A DNA stretch of 64,000 bases from an uncultured bacterium. GTDB lineage: Bacteria; Bacillota; Clostridia; Oscillospirales; Oscillospiraceae. Of the stretch, positions 32,105 to 40,954 are shown piece by piece. The notes under the pieces are model-generated. The model was not told the DNA's origin, made no database searches, and saw only the letters and a list, made by a program, of their open reading frames with translations. Where the stretch lies: NCBI GenBank assembly GCA_949840775.1, contig CATKXO010000009.1, forward strand, positions 1 through 64,000. Direction: 5' to 3'. The stretch's first letter is position 1. The number at the start of each line of letters is the position of its first letter. A program made the translations under genes and the position numbers.

Positions 32105-32203
32105 TGGGCGCAGTAAACTGCTGTGTGGGAGGACCCTTCTCCTGCATAGGGGCGCGGGGGAGGTAGGAGTCCTCCGCGCCCTGCCTTATGCTTCTGTTAT
32201 CTC
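32105..32203. ncRNA. Candidate structured RNA locus with facing promoters
   Basis: About 100 bp bounded by promoters that point at each other (32070-32098 plus, 32210-32238 minus). The interval folds as a closing stem TGGGAG (32126) / CTCCCA (32205), a large internal loop, and a long GC-rich apical hairpin 32144-32191 (GCATA...TATGC enclosing GGGGCGCGG/CCGCGCCC). The layout is similar to 6S RNA but shorter. The minus-strand RNA could instead run on as a 290-nt leader of the LRR lipoprotein gene. Which strand is functional is not known. Confidence 0.4.
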
Positions 32204-32209
32204 GCTCCC

Positions 32210-32238
32210 ATTATAACCCACTTTCAAGCGGATTGCAA
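32210..32238 (-). promoter_or_regulatory. Minus-strand promoter, probably of the LRR lipoprotein gene
   Basis: TTGCAA (32238-32233), 17-bp spacer, TATAAT (32215-32210). It would give a long leader of about 290 nt to the lipoprotein gene at 31914. Confidence 0.75.
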
Positions 32239-32259
32239 GTGGAAAACCGCCATTATCCG

Positions 32260-32290
32260 CAAAAAACCGCCGTCCTTTCGGGCGGCGGTT
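32260..32290 (-). terminator. Terminator of yebC
   Basis: An 11-bp stem (AACCGCCGTCC / GGGCGGCGGTT, one wobble pair), with six T on the minus side. Confidence 0.85.
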
Positions 32291-32295
32291 CTGTG

Positions 32296-33024
32296 TTAAT
32301 CCTGTTCCCAGTTGTGGTAGACATTTTGCACGTCGTCATTTTCCTCCAGCAGGTCAATGAGCTTTTCCATGTTCTTGATGTCACCCTCGTCGGTGAGCTT
32401 GACGTAGTTCTGGGGCACCATCTGCACGCCTGCCTCCAGGAAGGTGTAGCCTTTGGCTTCCAGGGCCTCGGTGACGGCGGCGAAGGAGTCCGGGTCGGTG
32501 TAGACCTCAAAGACCTCGTCGTCGGCCTGCATGTCGTCGGCTCCGGCCTCCAGGGCGTCCATCATTACGGTGTCCTCGTCCAGGTCCTCAGACTCGATGA
32601 CGATCACGCCCTTCTTGTCGAAGGACCAGGACACGCAACCGGTGGCCCCCAGGCCCTTGCCGTACTTGTCCAGCAGGTGGCGGACCTCCGGTGCGGTGCG
32701 CTGGCGGTTGTCGGTGAGGGCCTCTACAATGACGGCCACGCCGTTGGGGCCGTAGCCCTCGTAGACCACATTCTCAAAGCTGTCGGTGTTGCCTGAGCCC
32801 AGGGCCTTGTCGATGGTGCGCTTGATGTTGTCGTTGGGCATGTTGGCCGCCTTGGCCTTGGCGATGACGGTGGCCAGCCGGGAGTTGTTGGCCGGGTCGC
32901 CGCTGCCGCCGGTCTTCACCGCCACGATCATCTCACGGGCGATTTTGGTAAAAATCTGGGAGCGCTTGGCGTCGGCTGCCCCCTTGGTCTTTTGTATGTT
33001 GTGCCACTTGGAATGTCCGGACAT
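32296..33024 (-). CDS. yebC: YebC/PmpR family protein
   Basis: A 242-aa member of the TACO1/YebC family: MSGHSKWHNIQKTKGAADAK at the start, GYGPNGVAVIVEALTDNR in the middle and the acidic C-terminal domain 3. Family members act as transcription regulators in some bacteria and help ribosomes pass polyproline stretches in others. Full length is normal. It lies upstream of its own terminator and 121 bp from the rnpB terminator. Confidence 0.95.
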   Translation of the reverse strand: MSGHSKWHNIQKTKGAADAKRSQIFTKIAREMIVAVKTGGSGDPANNSRLATVIAKAKAANMPNDNIKRTIDKALGSGNTDSFENVVYEGYGPNGVAVIVEALTDNRQRTAPEVRHLLDKYGKGLGATGCVSWSFDKKGVIVIESEDLDEDTVMMDALEAGADDMQADDEVFEVYTDPDSFAAVTEALEAKGYTFLEAGVQMVPQNYVKLTDEGDIKNMEKLIDLLEENDDVQNVYHNWEQD

Positions 33025-33147
33025 GAATATCTTCCCCTTTTTGTGTAGTAGGCGGAGGTATTATATCACCCTTCCGCCTGATTTGCAAGCCTTGTGAGAC
33101 GTTTTTTTGTGCCTGCCGCCGGTTTGTTCCCCGCCGGAACCATAAAA

Positions 33148-33179
33148 AGGGCCGCCCTCCCTGAGGACGGCGGCCTTTT
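33148..33179 (-). terminator. Terminator of rnpB
   Basis: On the minus strand GGCCGCC...GGCGGCC closes a stem that is followed by CTTTTTATG, immediately after the mature 3' end of the RNase P RNA. Confidence 0.88.
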
Positions 33180-33180
33180 G

Positions 33181-33533
33181 GTGCAGTAAGCCTGTAAGCC
33201 GGGTTCTGTCTTTTAAGACAGCCATCTATCTCGACGCGCCATTGCTGACGTGCTCAAGCCGCCTCCCTGGGACGGCCGGGCCGGCCTGTATGTCCCTCCA
33301 CGGCGTTGCTCCGGATAGAGTTTACAGCGATGGGCGCTTCCACGCCATCGGGTGAGCTTTTACCTCGCCTTTCCACCTGTGCCCGCCTGCTGGCAGACGG
33401 GCAGTCTATTTCTGTTGCACTTTTCCTAGGGTCGCCCCCGGCGGGTGTTACCCGTTATCCTTGCCCTGCGGAGCCCGGACTTTCCTCACAGGCGGGCCTT
33501 TCGCCCCGCCCGCGCGGCTGTCCAGCTTACTGC
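33181..33533 (-). ncRNA. rnpB: RNase P RNA (catalytic subunit)
   Basis: Ribozyme that matures tRNA 5' ends, about 350 nt on the minus strand. Universally conserved parts are present in order: GGCAGTAAGCTGGACAGC (P1/P2), GAGGAAAGTCCGGGCT (CR I), AGGGTCGCC-type segment read as GGCGACCCTAGG, GGTAAAAGCTCACC, CAGAACCCGGCTTA (P4 partner) and GGCTTACTGCACC at the 3' end. The P1 strands (GCAGTAAGC and GCTTACTGC) pair. The promoter and terminator match these ends. Confidence 0.95.
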
Positions 33534-33539
33534 CCAACT

Positions 33540-33568
33540 ATTTTACCGAAAAATGGGACGGATGTCAA
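33540..33568 (-). promoter_or_regulatory. Promoter of rnpB
   Basis: Minus-strand TTGACA (33568-33563), 17-bp spacer, TAAAAT (33545-33540). Confidence 0.88.
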
Positions 33569-33595
33569 ATGCCAGGAAAAAATTTCTTCTCCGGG

Positions 33596-33624
33596 TTGAG
33601 TATTAACGGCGAATGTGTTAGAAT
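33596..33624 (+). promoter_or_regulatory. Promoter of ddl-murF
   Basis: TTGAGT, 17-bp spacer, TAGAAT, 56 bp before ddl and divergent from the rnpB promoter. Confidence 0.75.
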
Positions 33625-33680
33625 ACATTGTTATGATACAATGACGTAGGTATGCCCATCTTATTAAAGTGAGGTATTTT

Positions 33681-34730
33681 ATGAAAATTTTAGTTCTGGC
33701 GGGCGGGCTCAGCCCGGAACGCAATGTCTCTCTGTCTTCGGGGGCCCTGGTGTGCCAGGCCCTGCGGGACCGGGGCCACCAGGTTGCGCTGATGGACCTG
33801 TTCTATGGCCTGGATGGCGCCCTGGATGGGGAAAACCTGTATGTGGCCCCCATTCCCGAGTCCTTCAAGCGGGTGGCTCGTGAGGCCCCCGACCTGGAGC
33901 AGGTGAGAGCCAGCCGGGGAGGGGAGAGCCCCTCCGCCATCGGGCCCGGTGTGCTGGAGATGTGTGCCAGGGCGGACGTGGTCTTTCTGGCCCTCCACGG
34001 CGCCTGCGGCGAGGACGGCCGCATCCAGGCCGCCCTGGAACTGCTGGGGGTGCCCTACACCGGCTCCGGCTGCCTGGGCTCCGCCATCGCCATGGACAAG
34101 GACCTGACCAAGCGGCTGGTGGACGGTCTGGTGAAGACCCCCCAGTGGGAGACGGTGACCGTCACCGGGGAGAACATCCCCGAGCTGACCGAACGGACCA
34201 GGCTCCCGGCGGTGGTAAAGCCCATTGCCAGCGGCTCCTCCATCGGAGTGTATATTGCCAAAAACAGGACGGAGCTGAAAAAAGCTCTGGAGGAGAGTGC
34301 CCGGCTGGGGGGCCGCACCGTGATCGAGGAGTACATCAAGGGGCGGGAAATCCAGGTGGCGGTGCTGGGAGACAGGGCCCTGCCCTCCATCGAGATCATC
34401 CCCAAGGAGGGCTTTTACAACTACGCCAACAAGTACCAGCCTGGCGCGGCCACGGAGGTCTGTCCCTCCCGCATCCCCCAGAAATGGGAACAGGACGTGG
34501 GCAGCGCGGCCCTTGCCGTCTTCCGGGCCATCGGCCTGTCGGTCTACGCCCGGGCGGACTTTATTGTCGCCTCCGACGGGACCCCCTATTTCCTTGAAAT
34601 CAATACGCTGCCCGGTATGACTCCCACCAGCCTGGTGCCCCAGGAGGCCGCCGCGGTGGGGCTGGACTATGGCAAGCTGTGCGAGACCATCATCCAAATT
34701 TCCCTGGAGGCCCGGAAGGAGAGACTGTAA
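33681..34730 (+). CDS. ddl: D-alanine--D-alanine ligase
   Basis: ATP-grasp ligase that makes the D-Ala-D-Ala end of the peptidoglycan stem. The 349-aa protein holds FLALHGACGEDGRIQ, VPYTGSGCLGSAIAMDK, the ATP-grasp core PAVKPIASGSSIGV-like segment, the omega-loop Tyr in GFYNYANKYQPGAATEV (favouring D-Ala over D-lactate) and metal ligands in YFLEINTLPGMT. ATG 33681 has GAGG 8 nt upstream. It overlaps murF by one base, the natural pathway order. Confidence 0.95.
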   Translation: MKILVLAGGLSPERNVSLSSGALVCQALRDRGHQVALMDLFYGLDGALDGENLYVAPIPESFKRVAREAPDLEQVRASRGGESPSAIGPGVLEMCARADVVFLALHGACGEDGRIQAALELLGVPYTGSGCLGSAIAMDKDLTKRLVDGLVKTPQWETVTVTGENIPELTERTRLPAVVKPIASGSSIGVYIAKNRTELKKALEESARLGGRTVIEEYIKGREIQVAVLGDRALPSIEIIPKEGFYNYANKYQPGAATEVCPSRIPQKWEQDVGSAALAVFRAIGLSVYARADFIVASDGTPYFLEINTLPGMTPTSLVPQEAAAVGLDYGKLCETIIQISLEARKERL

Positions 34731-36121
34731 TGGAGACCATTACCCTGGCCCAGCTGCTGGAGGCGGTAGACGGCCGTCTGCTGGGGGATTTCGACCGCCT
34801 GGATGCCCCCATCTCCCAGGTGGAGACAGACAGCCGCGCCATCCACCCCGGTACCCTGTTCATTCCCCTGGTGGGAGACCGCTTCGATGGTCACGCCTAT
34901 ATCGGCTCCGCCCTGGAGGGAGGGGCCGCCGGCTGCATCACCGCTTATGAGCGGGACACCTTCCTGCCGGGCAAATTCTATGTGAAGGTGGATGACACGG
35001 AAAAGGCCCTAGGCCGTCTGGCCGCCTGGTACAAAGACCGCTTTCCCATTCCCTTTATTGGCGTGACAGGCAGTGTGGGCAAGACCACCGCTAAGGATAT
35101 GCTGGCCGCTGTGCTGGGCGTAAAATACAAGGTGCTCAAGACAGAGGGCAACCACAACAACAACATCGGCCTGCCCCTTACCCTCCTGGAGTTGGACTCC
35201 AGCCACCAGATCGCTGTGCTGGAGATGGGGATGGACAAATTCGGGGAAATCGACTACCTGGCGGGTATCGTCCGGCCTGACGTAGGCGTGATTACCAACA
35301 TCGGTGACGCCCACATTGAGCGGCTGGGCAGCCGGGAGAACATTTTCAAGGCCAAATGCGAGCTGCTGGCCCATGTGAAGAAGGATGGCCTTCTGATCCT
35401 CAATGGGGACGACTCCCTGTTGTCCACGCTGAAGGGAAACACCCCTGTCCCGGCGGTGTTTTGCGGCCAGGGAGAGGGGTGCGAATACCGGGCCCAGGTC
35501 ACCGGCGGCGACGGCGTCAGCCACATCCACTGCCGCCTCACCACCCCCCTTATGGACCGGGAGGTGAAGATCCCCGCCCTGGGGGAGCACATGATATACC
35601 CGGCCCTCATCGCGGCGGCGGTGGGGGAGCGGTTCGGCCTGACGCCCAGCCAGATTGAGGAGGGGATCAACCAGTTTGTCCCTACCCGGATGCGGATGAA
35701 CGTGCTGCGCCGGGGGGAGGGGATTACCATCCTGGATGACACCTACAACGCCAATCCCCAGTCCATGCGGGCGGCCATCAGTGCCCTGGCCGGCAGCAGG
35801 GGGGGGCGCAAGGTGGCCATTTTGGGCGATATGCTGGAGCTGGGTCCTTTCGCCCCCGCCCTCCACAGCGGGGTAGGGGAGTGTTTGGGCGAGGCCCGCA
35901 TCGACTGCCTGGTGGCCGTAGGCGAGCTGGCCCGGCACATCGCTGAGGGAGCCAGAGATGCGGGCGTCCCCCAGGTGATCCACTGCGCCGGCCTGGAGGA
36001 GGCCAGGGCAGTGCTCCCCCAGGTGATATGCCCGGACTGTACAGTGCTGGTGAAAGCCTCCCGGGGCATGAAGCTGGAGGAGCTGACCGCCAGGCTGCTG
36101 GAGCTGACGGCGGAGGGGTAG
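34730..36121 (+). CDS. murF: UDP-MurNAc-tripeptide--D-Ala-D-Ala ligase MurF
   Basis: Adds the dipeptide made by Ddl to the UDP-MurNAc-tripeptide. The 463-aa Mur ligase shows the N-terminal domain (TLAQLLEAVDGRLLGD, ETDSRAIHPGTLFIPL), the ATP loop IGVTGSVGKTTAKDML, TEGNHNNNIGLPLTLL and the C-terminal DDTYNANPQSMRAAI. ATG 34730 overlaps the ddl stop; longer versions of the frame lie inside ddl. No terminator is obvious; a dispersed repeat follows. Confidence 0.96.
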   Translation: METITLAQLLEAVDGRLLGDFDRLDAPISQVETDSRAIHPGTLFIPLVGDRFDGHAYIGSALEGGAAGCITAYERDTFLPGKFYVKVDDTEKALGRLAAWYKDRFPIPFIGVTGSVGKTTAKDMLAAVLGVKYKVLKTEGNHNNNIGLPLTLLELDSSHQIAVLEMGMDKFGEIDYLAGIVRPDVGVITNIGDAHIERLGSRENIFKAKCELLAHVKKDGLLILNGDDSLLSTLKGNTPVPAVFCGQGEGCEYRAQVTGGDGVSHIHCRLTTPLMDREVKIPALGEHMIYPALIAAAVGERFGLTPSQIEEGINQFVPTRMRMNVLRRGEGITILDDTYNANPQSMRAAISALAGSRGGRKVAILGDMLELGPFAPALHSGVGECLGEARIDCLVAVGELARHIAEGARDAGVPQVIHCAGLEEARAVLPQVICPDCTVLVKASRGMKLEELTARLLELTAEG

Positions 36122-36137
36122 TGCGACGGATCAGGGG

Positions 36138-36256
36138 AGTGCCCTAACGCGCATTTTATCACTTCTTCTTGGGGCTTTGTAGGGGCGGATAGTATCCGCC
36201 CGCTGCTCCAGAGGTTTCGGCTTTTTCAGGGGCGGGCGGCTGATAGCCGCCCCTAC
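36138..36256. repeat. Composite dispersed repeat
   Basis: A 5' part AGTGCCCTAACGCGC(A)TTTTAT (36138-36159) is followed by a GTAGGGG inverted-repeat unit (36179-36256) ending GCCGCCCCTAC. The same two parts occur in reverse order and orientation at 61011-61125, so they belong to one larger element. It fills the gap between converging murF and mtnA. Confidence 0.8.
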
Positions 36257-36305
36257 ATGAAACTCTGCAAAAAGGACACTCCCCGCAAAAAATGTCAGTT
36301 TGAAG

Positions 36306-37307
36306 TTACTTTGCCAGTCCCCGGTCAAAAGGGGGACGGAGTACCCCGCGCTCGGTGATGGCGGCGGTGAGCAGGTTGTGGGGCGTCACATCGAAGGAGG
36401 GATTCCAGGTCTGAACCCCGGCGGGCCCGGTCCGGACCCCTGCGAAGCCGGTCACCTCGTCCCCGTCCCGCTGTTCCACCGGAATGTGGGAGCCGTCCGG
36501 GATGGACAGGTCGATGGTGGAGGAGGGCAGGGCGGTGTAGAAAGGGATGCCGTGGTGCCTGGCCAGGACGGCCAGGGAATAGGTGCCGATTTTATTGGCA
36601 AAGTCCCCGTTGGCGGCCATCCGGTCGCAGCCCACGATCACCAGGTCCACCTTGCCCTGGGCCATGAGGGCTCCTGCCATGTTATCGCAGATGAGGGTGA
36701 CGGGAATCTGGTCCCGCACCAGCTCATAGGCGGTGAGCCGGGCCCCCTGGAGCAGGGGGCGGGTCTCATCGGCATAGACCATGGACACCTTCCCCTGGGC
36801 GTGGGCCGCCCGGATGACCCCCAGGGCCGTTCCGTAGCCCCCGGTGGCCAGGGCCCCGGCGTTGCAGTGGGTGAGGATGCGGGCCCCCTGGGGCACCAGC
36901 TCCGCCCCCGCCTGGCCCATGGCCCGGTTCATCCGGATATCCTCCCGGTGAATGGCTTGGGCCTCCTCCTCCAGCCGGGACAGGTCGGGGCCGAAGGCAG
37001 TCCCGCACCGCTCCATGCGGTCCAGGGCCCAGAACAGGTTCACCGCCGTGGGACGGCTGGCGGCCAGGATTTCTTTGGCCCGGGACATGGAGGCAGGGAA
37101 GTCTGCCTCGCCGGCGCATTCCCGGGCGGCCAGCACCATGGCGTAGCCGGCGGCGATGCCGATGGCGGGGGCCCCCCGGACCACCATGGTCCGGATGGCC
37201 TGGGCCACCTCCCGGTAGTCGGTATACCGCAGCCAGGACTCAGCGGCGGGCAGGCGGGTCTGGTCCAGGAGCAGGAGGGCGTCGTGTTCCCAGCGGATGG
37301 CTTCCAT
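36306..37307 (-). CDS. mtnA: S-methyl-5-thioribose-1-phosphate isomerase
   Basis: Methionine-salvage enzyme converting 5-methylthioribose-1-phosphate to the ribulose form. The 333-aa protein contains TMVVRGAPAIGIAAGYAMVL, the catalytic Cys in ILTHCNAGALATGGYGTALG, VYADETRPLLQGARLTAYEL and the catalytic Asp in IVGCDRMAANGDFANKIGTY. ATG 37307 has GAGG 9 nt before; the open frame beyond lies in a repeat. No other mtn gene is adjacent, so it may serve a partial or DHAP-shunt-type salvage. Confidence 0.94.
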   Translation of the reverse strand: MEAIRWEHDALLLLDQTRLPAAESWLRYTDYREVAQAIRTMVVRGAPAIGIAAGYAMVLAARECAGEADFPASMSRAKEILAASRPTAVNLFWALDRMERCGTAFGPDLSRLEEEAQAIHREDIRMNRAMGQAGAELVPQGARILTHCNAGALATGGYGTALGVIRAAHAQGKVSMVYADETRPLLQGARLTAYELVRDQIPVTLICDNMAGALMAQGKVDLVIVGCDRMAANGDFANKIGTYSLAVLARHHGIPFYTALPSSTIDLSIPDGSHIPVEQRDGDEVTGFAGVRTGPAGVQTWNPSFDVTPHNLLTAAITERGVLRPPFDRGLAK

Positions 37308-37334
37308 AAAATGACCTCGTTTCTGAAATATTGT

Positions 37335-37382
37335 GTAGGGGCGGCTATTATCCGCCCGCGGGCGGCTGATAGCCGCCCCTAC
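37335..37382. repeat. Dispersed GTAGGGG inverted repeat
   Basis: GTAGGGGCGGCTATTATCC to GGCTGATAGCCGCCCCTAC; arms of about 17 bp pair with small mismatches. It lies in the short gap upstream of mtnA. Confidence 0.8.
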
Positions 37383-37476
37383 ATACAAGAACACCTCATT
37401 TTACCACAGAAGGGCCTCGTTTTACAAGTAGGGGGCGGCCTCTGCGCCGCCCCATGTGAGAAAAGAAGGTTTCCCT

Positions 37477-39024
37477 ATGATCTACGGCCGCGCCCCCTTC
37501 GCCGCCCATCTGGAGCGGTTGGAGAAGGAACTGAAAAAACAGGCATTTTGGAAGACCGCCCTCTTCGGGACGGTCCTGCTGGAGCGCCAGTGGCCGGTGT
37601 ATGAGCGGCTGGCCGTGGGCCGGGAGTGGGGGGCTGCCAGGGAGGTCCGCAAGGTGCTGGATCGCCTCTGGAAGGGGGTCCCCACCGGAGTGCGCATCGG
37701 GGACAACTTCTGGCAGCTGCTGGAGGACAACCCGGTGGAGCCCGTCACCGAGCCCTGGGACCCGGTGGCGACGCTGATGATGGACAACGCCCTGCACCTG
37801 ATGAAGCTGTTCCGGGAGAAGGACGGCAAGGCGGCGGGGGAGCTGGCCCAGCGGAACCTGCTGTTTCTGGGACAGGCCCTGTCCGCCTGCGGGGAAGAGG
37901 GGAATTTCAGCCACCCCCTGTTCCAGGCGGAGCTGGACTTCCAGAACGCCCTGTGTGCCCGGCTGTGTCAGGTGCCAAACCAGGAGAAAGTGGAGTTTGT
38001 CAACACCTGTAAGGGAGAAACAGTTGACAGCATAATGGGAGAACTGTGGTTCCCCCATTACCCGGATTACAAGCCCTTGAAACGCAAGAAAAAGCAGGAG
38101 ACGGTCCTGCGTTATACCTCTACACAGTATGATTCCCTTTTGGAAGAGAAGGGTAGGAGCGATTGGGAGCGCCGCCAGATGGATATTCAGGAGTATGAGC
38201 GGCTGCTGGATACGGGTTTCTGGCCTGATTGGGCGGACGGAACGCCAGGGCGGGCAATCACAGCATCCAATGTGATCTATGTTTACGACGCTTTGCAGTG
38301 GGAGTACAGCGTGGGGGCAAAGGAGTGCCTGCTGTCCACCGGCGACGGAGTGTGGGCCAAGGCCCTCTATGGGCTGGCCGCTCAGAGCTGTGAGGCGCTT
38401 TTGTGTCTCATTGACAGGGGTTGGCCCACCGAAAAGCGGGGGACCGACGGCTTTGGCCGGGACCTGCTCTTTCCGGCCCAATGCGCCTATCTGGCGGGGG
38501 ATATCCCTCTGACACTGAAACTGCTCCAGCGGAGCTGGACCACCGAGTACCAGGGGCCCAACTGCCAGATGCTTCGGGAACCGCAGACGGGCTGGCTGGA
38601 CCGGGAGGAGATTCGCGTCTTTTACGCGTTCCTGCGGAGAGAGGACGCCGAAGCGCAGACGCTGTTGGACGCCTGCGGCGACCCCTGGACGGAGCCATAC
38701 CGTCTGCTGCTGGCCAGGGATGGGGCGGGCCTGCAAAAATATATTGTGAAGCAAATCCGCGTCCTGCGGGGACACTACGAATACCAGGCTTACCGTCCTA
38801 CCGTGGCGTTTTCCAGTCTGGTTCTGCTGAAATTGACGCGGCAAAGGGAAGTAAAGGTGGAGGTTCCCCATGTGGTGGAGCTGCCGCCCGCTCTGCTGGA
38901 CGACACCCCCGCAGACACAGAAAAATGGCCCCTGGCCGGGCGGGCACTTTTGAAGGAGGCCCTTGGCCCCAATGGGGACAAGGTTTTAGCGAAATTGAAG
39001 CTGCAAGAACGATTACAAAAATGA
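37477..39024 (+). CDS. Large protein of unknown function, DUF416-like N-terminus
   Basis: A 515-aa soluble, helical protein. The first ~170 residues (HLERLEKELKKQAFWKTALF, ERQWPVYERLAVGREWGA, VRKVLDRLWKG) look like the DUF416/YjaG family: two helices, conserved Glu-Arg and a Leu-Trp pair. The rest (~175-515) is not recognised; it has many Trp and Cys residues and repeated helical segments (CAYLAGDIPLTLKLLQRSW) that could be TPR- or Imm49-like. ATG 37477 follows AAGAAGG. It sits 10 bp upstream of an ABC-F gene, perhaps co-transcribed. DUF416 similarity is by eye. Confidence 0.65.
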   Translation: MIYGRAPFAAHLERLEKELKKQAFWKTALFGTVLLERQWPVYERLAVGREWGAAREVRKVLDRLWKGVPTGVRIGDNFWQLLEDNPVEPVTEPWDPVATLMMDNALHLMKLFREKDGKAAGELAQRNLLFLGQALSACGEEGNFSHPLFQAELDFQNALCARLCQVPNQEKVEFVNTCKGETVDSIMGELWFPHYPDYKPLKRKKKQETVLRYTSTQYDSLLEEKGRSDWERRQMDIQEYERLLDTGFWPDWADGTPGRAITASNVIYVYDALQWEYSVGAKECLLSTGDGVWAKALYGLAAQSCEALLCLIDRGWPTEKRGTDGFGRDLLFPAQCAYLAGDIPLTLKLLQRSWTTEYQGPNCQMLREPQTGWLDREEIRVFYAFLRREDAEAQTLLDACGDPWTEPYRLLLARDGAGLQKYIVKQIRVLRGHYEYQAYRPTVAFSSLVLLKLTRQREVKVEVPHVVELPPALLDDTPADTEKWPLAGRALLKEALGPNGDKVLAKLKLQERLQK

Positions 39025-39034
39025 GGACCAAGCA

Positions 39035-40954
39035 ATGATAGATATATCGGTATCCGGCCTTGTGAAGGAGTTCGAGGTCGGCAAAAAAATACTGGACGGG
39101 CTGACCTTCCAAGTGGACGCCGGGGAGCGGGTGGGCCTGCTGGGCCCCAACGGCTGCGGCAAGACCACCTTCCTGCGCATCCTCACCGGCGAGGTCCACC
39201 CCGACGAGGGGGACATCGTGGTGGCCCCCAACAAGCGGATGGGGCTGATCTCTCAGATTCCCGTCTACCCGGCGGGCTACACCGTGGAGGACGTGCTGGA
39301 CACCGCCTTCGCCCCTCTCCACCAGATGGAGGAGGAGATGTCCACTATCTCCCAGCGGATGGCGGAGGGGGAAAGTGATTCCGCTTTACTGTCCCGCTAC
39401 GACAAGCTGTCCTCCGCCTTCCAGGCCGGGGGCGGCTATGAGACGGACACCGGCAAGAACAAGGTGTGCAGCGGCCTGTCCATTCCCCAGGACATGCGGG
39501 AGCGGCCCTTCGACATGCTGTCCGGCGGGGAGAAGACCCGGGTAAACCTGGCCCGGCTCATCCTGGAGGACACCGACATCCTCCTGCTGGACGAGCCCAC
39601 CAACCATCTGGACCTGCGGGCCACCCAGTGGCTGGAGGAGTATCTGGACAAATTCAAAGGTACTGTCCTGGCCGTCTCCCACGACCGCTACTTCCTGGAC
39701 AAGGTGGTCCGCCGGGTGGTGGAGATTCAGGAGGGCAGGGCGGAGTTTTACAGCGGCAATTACAGCTTCTATGCCGTGGAGAAGGAGCGGCGGTATGAGG
39801 AGAAGCTGCGGCAGTATGAGAAGGAGCAGGCCAAAATTCAGCAGCTGGAGAAGGCGGCGGAGCAGCTGCGCATCTGGGCCTACTCGGGCAACGACAAAAT
39901 TTTTAAGCGGGCCCAGTCCATGGAAAAGCGGATTGAGCGCATCCGCCAGACGGACAAGCCCAAAAAGGATCGGAAAATGGCGGTCCGCTTTGGCGAGCGG
40001 GAGTTCCGGGGGGACGAGGTACTGTCCATCAAGGGCCTGGAGAAGGGCTTTGGCGGTCGGACGCTGTTTGCAGATGTAAACCTGGAGGTAGAGGGGGGCG
40101 AGCGCATCGCCCTGCTGGGGGACAACGGCACCGGCAAGTCCACCCTCATCAAAATCATCATGGGGGAGGAGGAGCCCGACGGGGGCAAGCTGAGAAAGGG
40201 GCCCACCGTCCGCATTGGATACCTGCCCCAGATTATCCACTTCGACCACCCGGAGCGGAATCTGGTGGACACCATGCTCTACGACCTGGACTGCACCGCC
40301 CAGACCGCCCGGAACCGGCTGGCCTCCTTCAAATTCCGGGGGGAGGACGTGTTCAAGCCGGTGTCCGCCCTGTCCGGCGGGGAGCAGTCCCGGCTGCGGC
40401 TGTGTATGCTCATGGACAGCAAGATTAATCTGCTGATTCTGGACGAGCCCACCAACCATCTGGACATCCAGAGCCGGGAGTGGATTGAGGAGGCGGTGGA
40501 GGACTACGAGGGCAACCTGCTCTTTGTCTCCCACGACCGCTATTTTATCAACCGCTTTGCCACCCGGATCTGGATGCTGGAGGACGGGAAAATCACTGAT
40601 TTCAAGGGCACCTATCAGGAGTATCTGTCCGCCAAGGAGAAGGGGAAGCTAAATGGGGAAAATGTGGGGCCCGTCCCCTTGGGCGGGCCATCCGCCGCTC
40701 CGTCCAAAAAGGACAAGCCCAAGCGCCCCGGCGGCACCAAGAACCTGGAGAAGGAGGTCAACGCCGCCGAGCGGGCGGTGGCCGCCGCCGAGGAGCGGAT
40801 GTACGACCTGGAGCAGGCCATTCAGGAGGCGTCGGCGGACTATTTAAAGCTCCAGGAGCTGTACCAGCAGCGTGAGGCCCTGGAGGACGAGCTGGCCCAC
40901 CTCTACGCGGTGTGGGAGGGGCTGGCGGCGGACCTGGAGGAGGCGCGGAGATGA
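39035..40954 (+). CDS. ABC-F ATPase, YdiF/Uup type with coiled-coil tail
   Basis: A 639-aa cytoplasmic twin ABC ATPase. Domain 1 has GPNGCGKTT, LSGGEKTRVNLA and LLLDEPTNHLDLR; the inter-domain linker is a long charged helix pair (~220-320); domain 2 has GDNGTGKST, LSGGEQSRLRL and LILDEPTNHLDIQ. After ~530 comes a Lys/Pro stretch and a C-terminal coiled coil (~570-639), typical of Uup/YdiF translation-factor ABC-Fs rather than resistance proteins. ATG 39035 is 11 bp after the previous gene, and the stop overlaps the next start. Confidence 0.9.
   Translation: MIDISVSGLVKEFEVGKKILDGLTFQVDAGERVGLLGPNGCGKTTFLRILTGEVHPDEGDIVVAPNKRMGLISQIPVYPAGYTVEDVLDTAFAPLHQMEEEMSTISQRMAEGESDSALLSRYDKLSSAFQAGGGYETDTGKNKVCSGLSIPQDMRERPFDMLSGGEKTRVNLARLILEDTDILLLDEPTNHLDLRATQWLEEYLDKFKGTVLAVSHDRYFLDKVVRRVVEIQEGRAEFYSGNYSFYAVEKERRYEEKLRQYEKEQAKIQQLEKAAEQLRIWAYSGNDKIFKRAQSMEKRIERIRQTDKPKKDRKMAVRFGEREFRGDEVLSIKGLEKGFGGRTLFADVNLEVEGGERIALLGDNGTGKSTLIKIIMGEEEPDGGKLRKGPTVRIGYLPQIIHFDHPERNLVDTMLYDLDCTAQTARNRLASFKFRGEDVFKPVSALSGGEQSRLRLCMLMDSKINLLILDEPTNHLDIQSREWIEEAVEDYEGNLLFVSHDRYFINRFATRIWMLEDGKITDFKGTYQEYLSAKEKGKLNGENVGPVPLGGPSAAPSKKDKPKRPGGTKNLEKEVNAAERAVAAAEERMYDLEQAIQEASADYLKLQELYQQREALEDELAHLYAVWEGLAADLEEARR

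Noticed and set aside
32105..32203. SRP (4.5S) RNA
   Set aside because: The invariant GGAAGGAAGCAGC-type tetraloop segment is missing.
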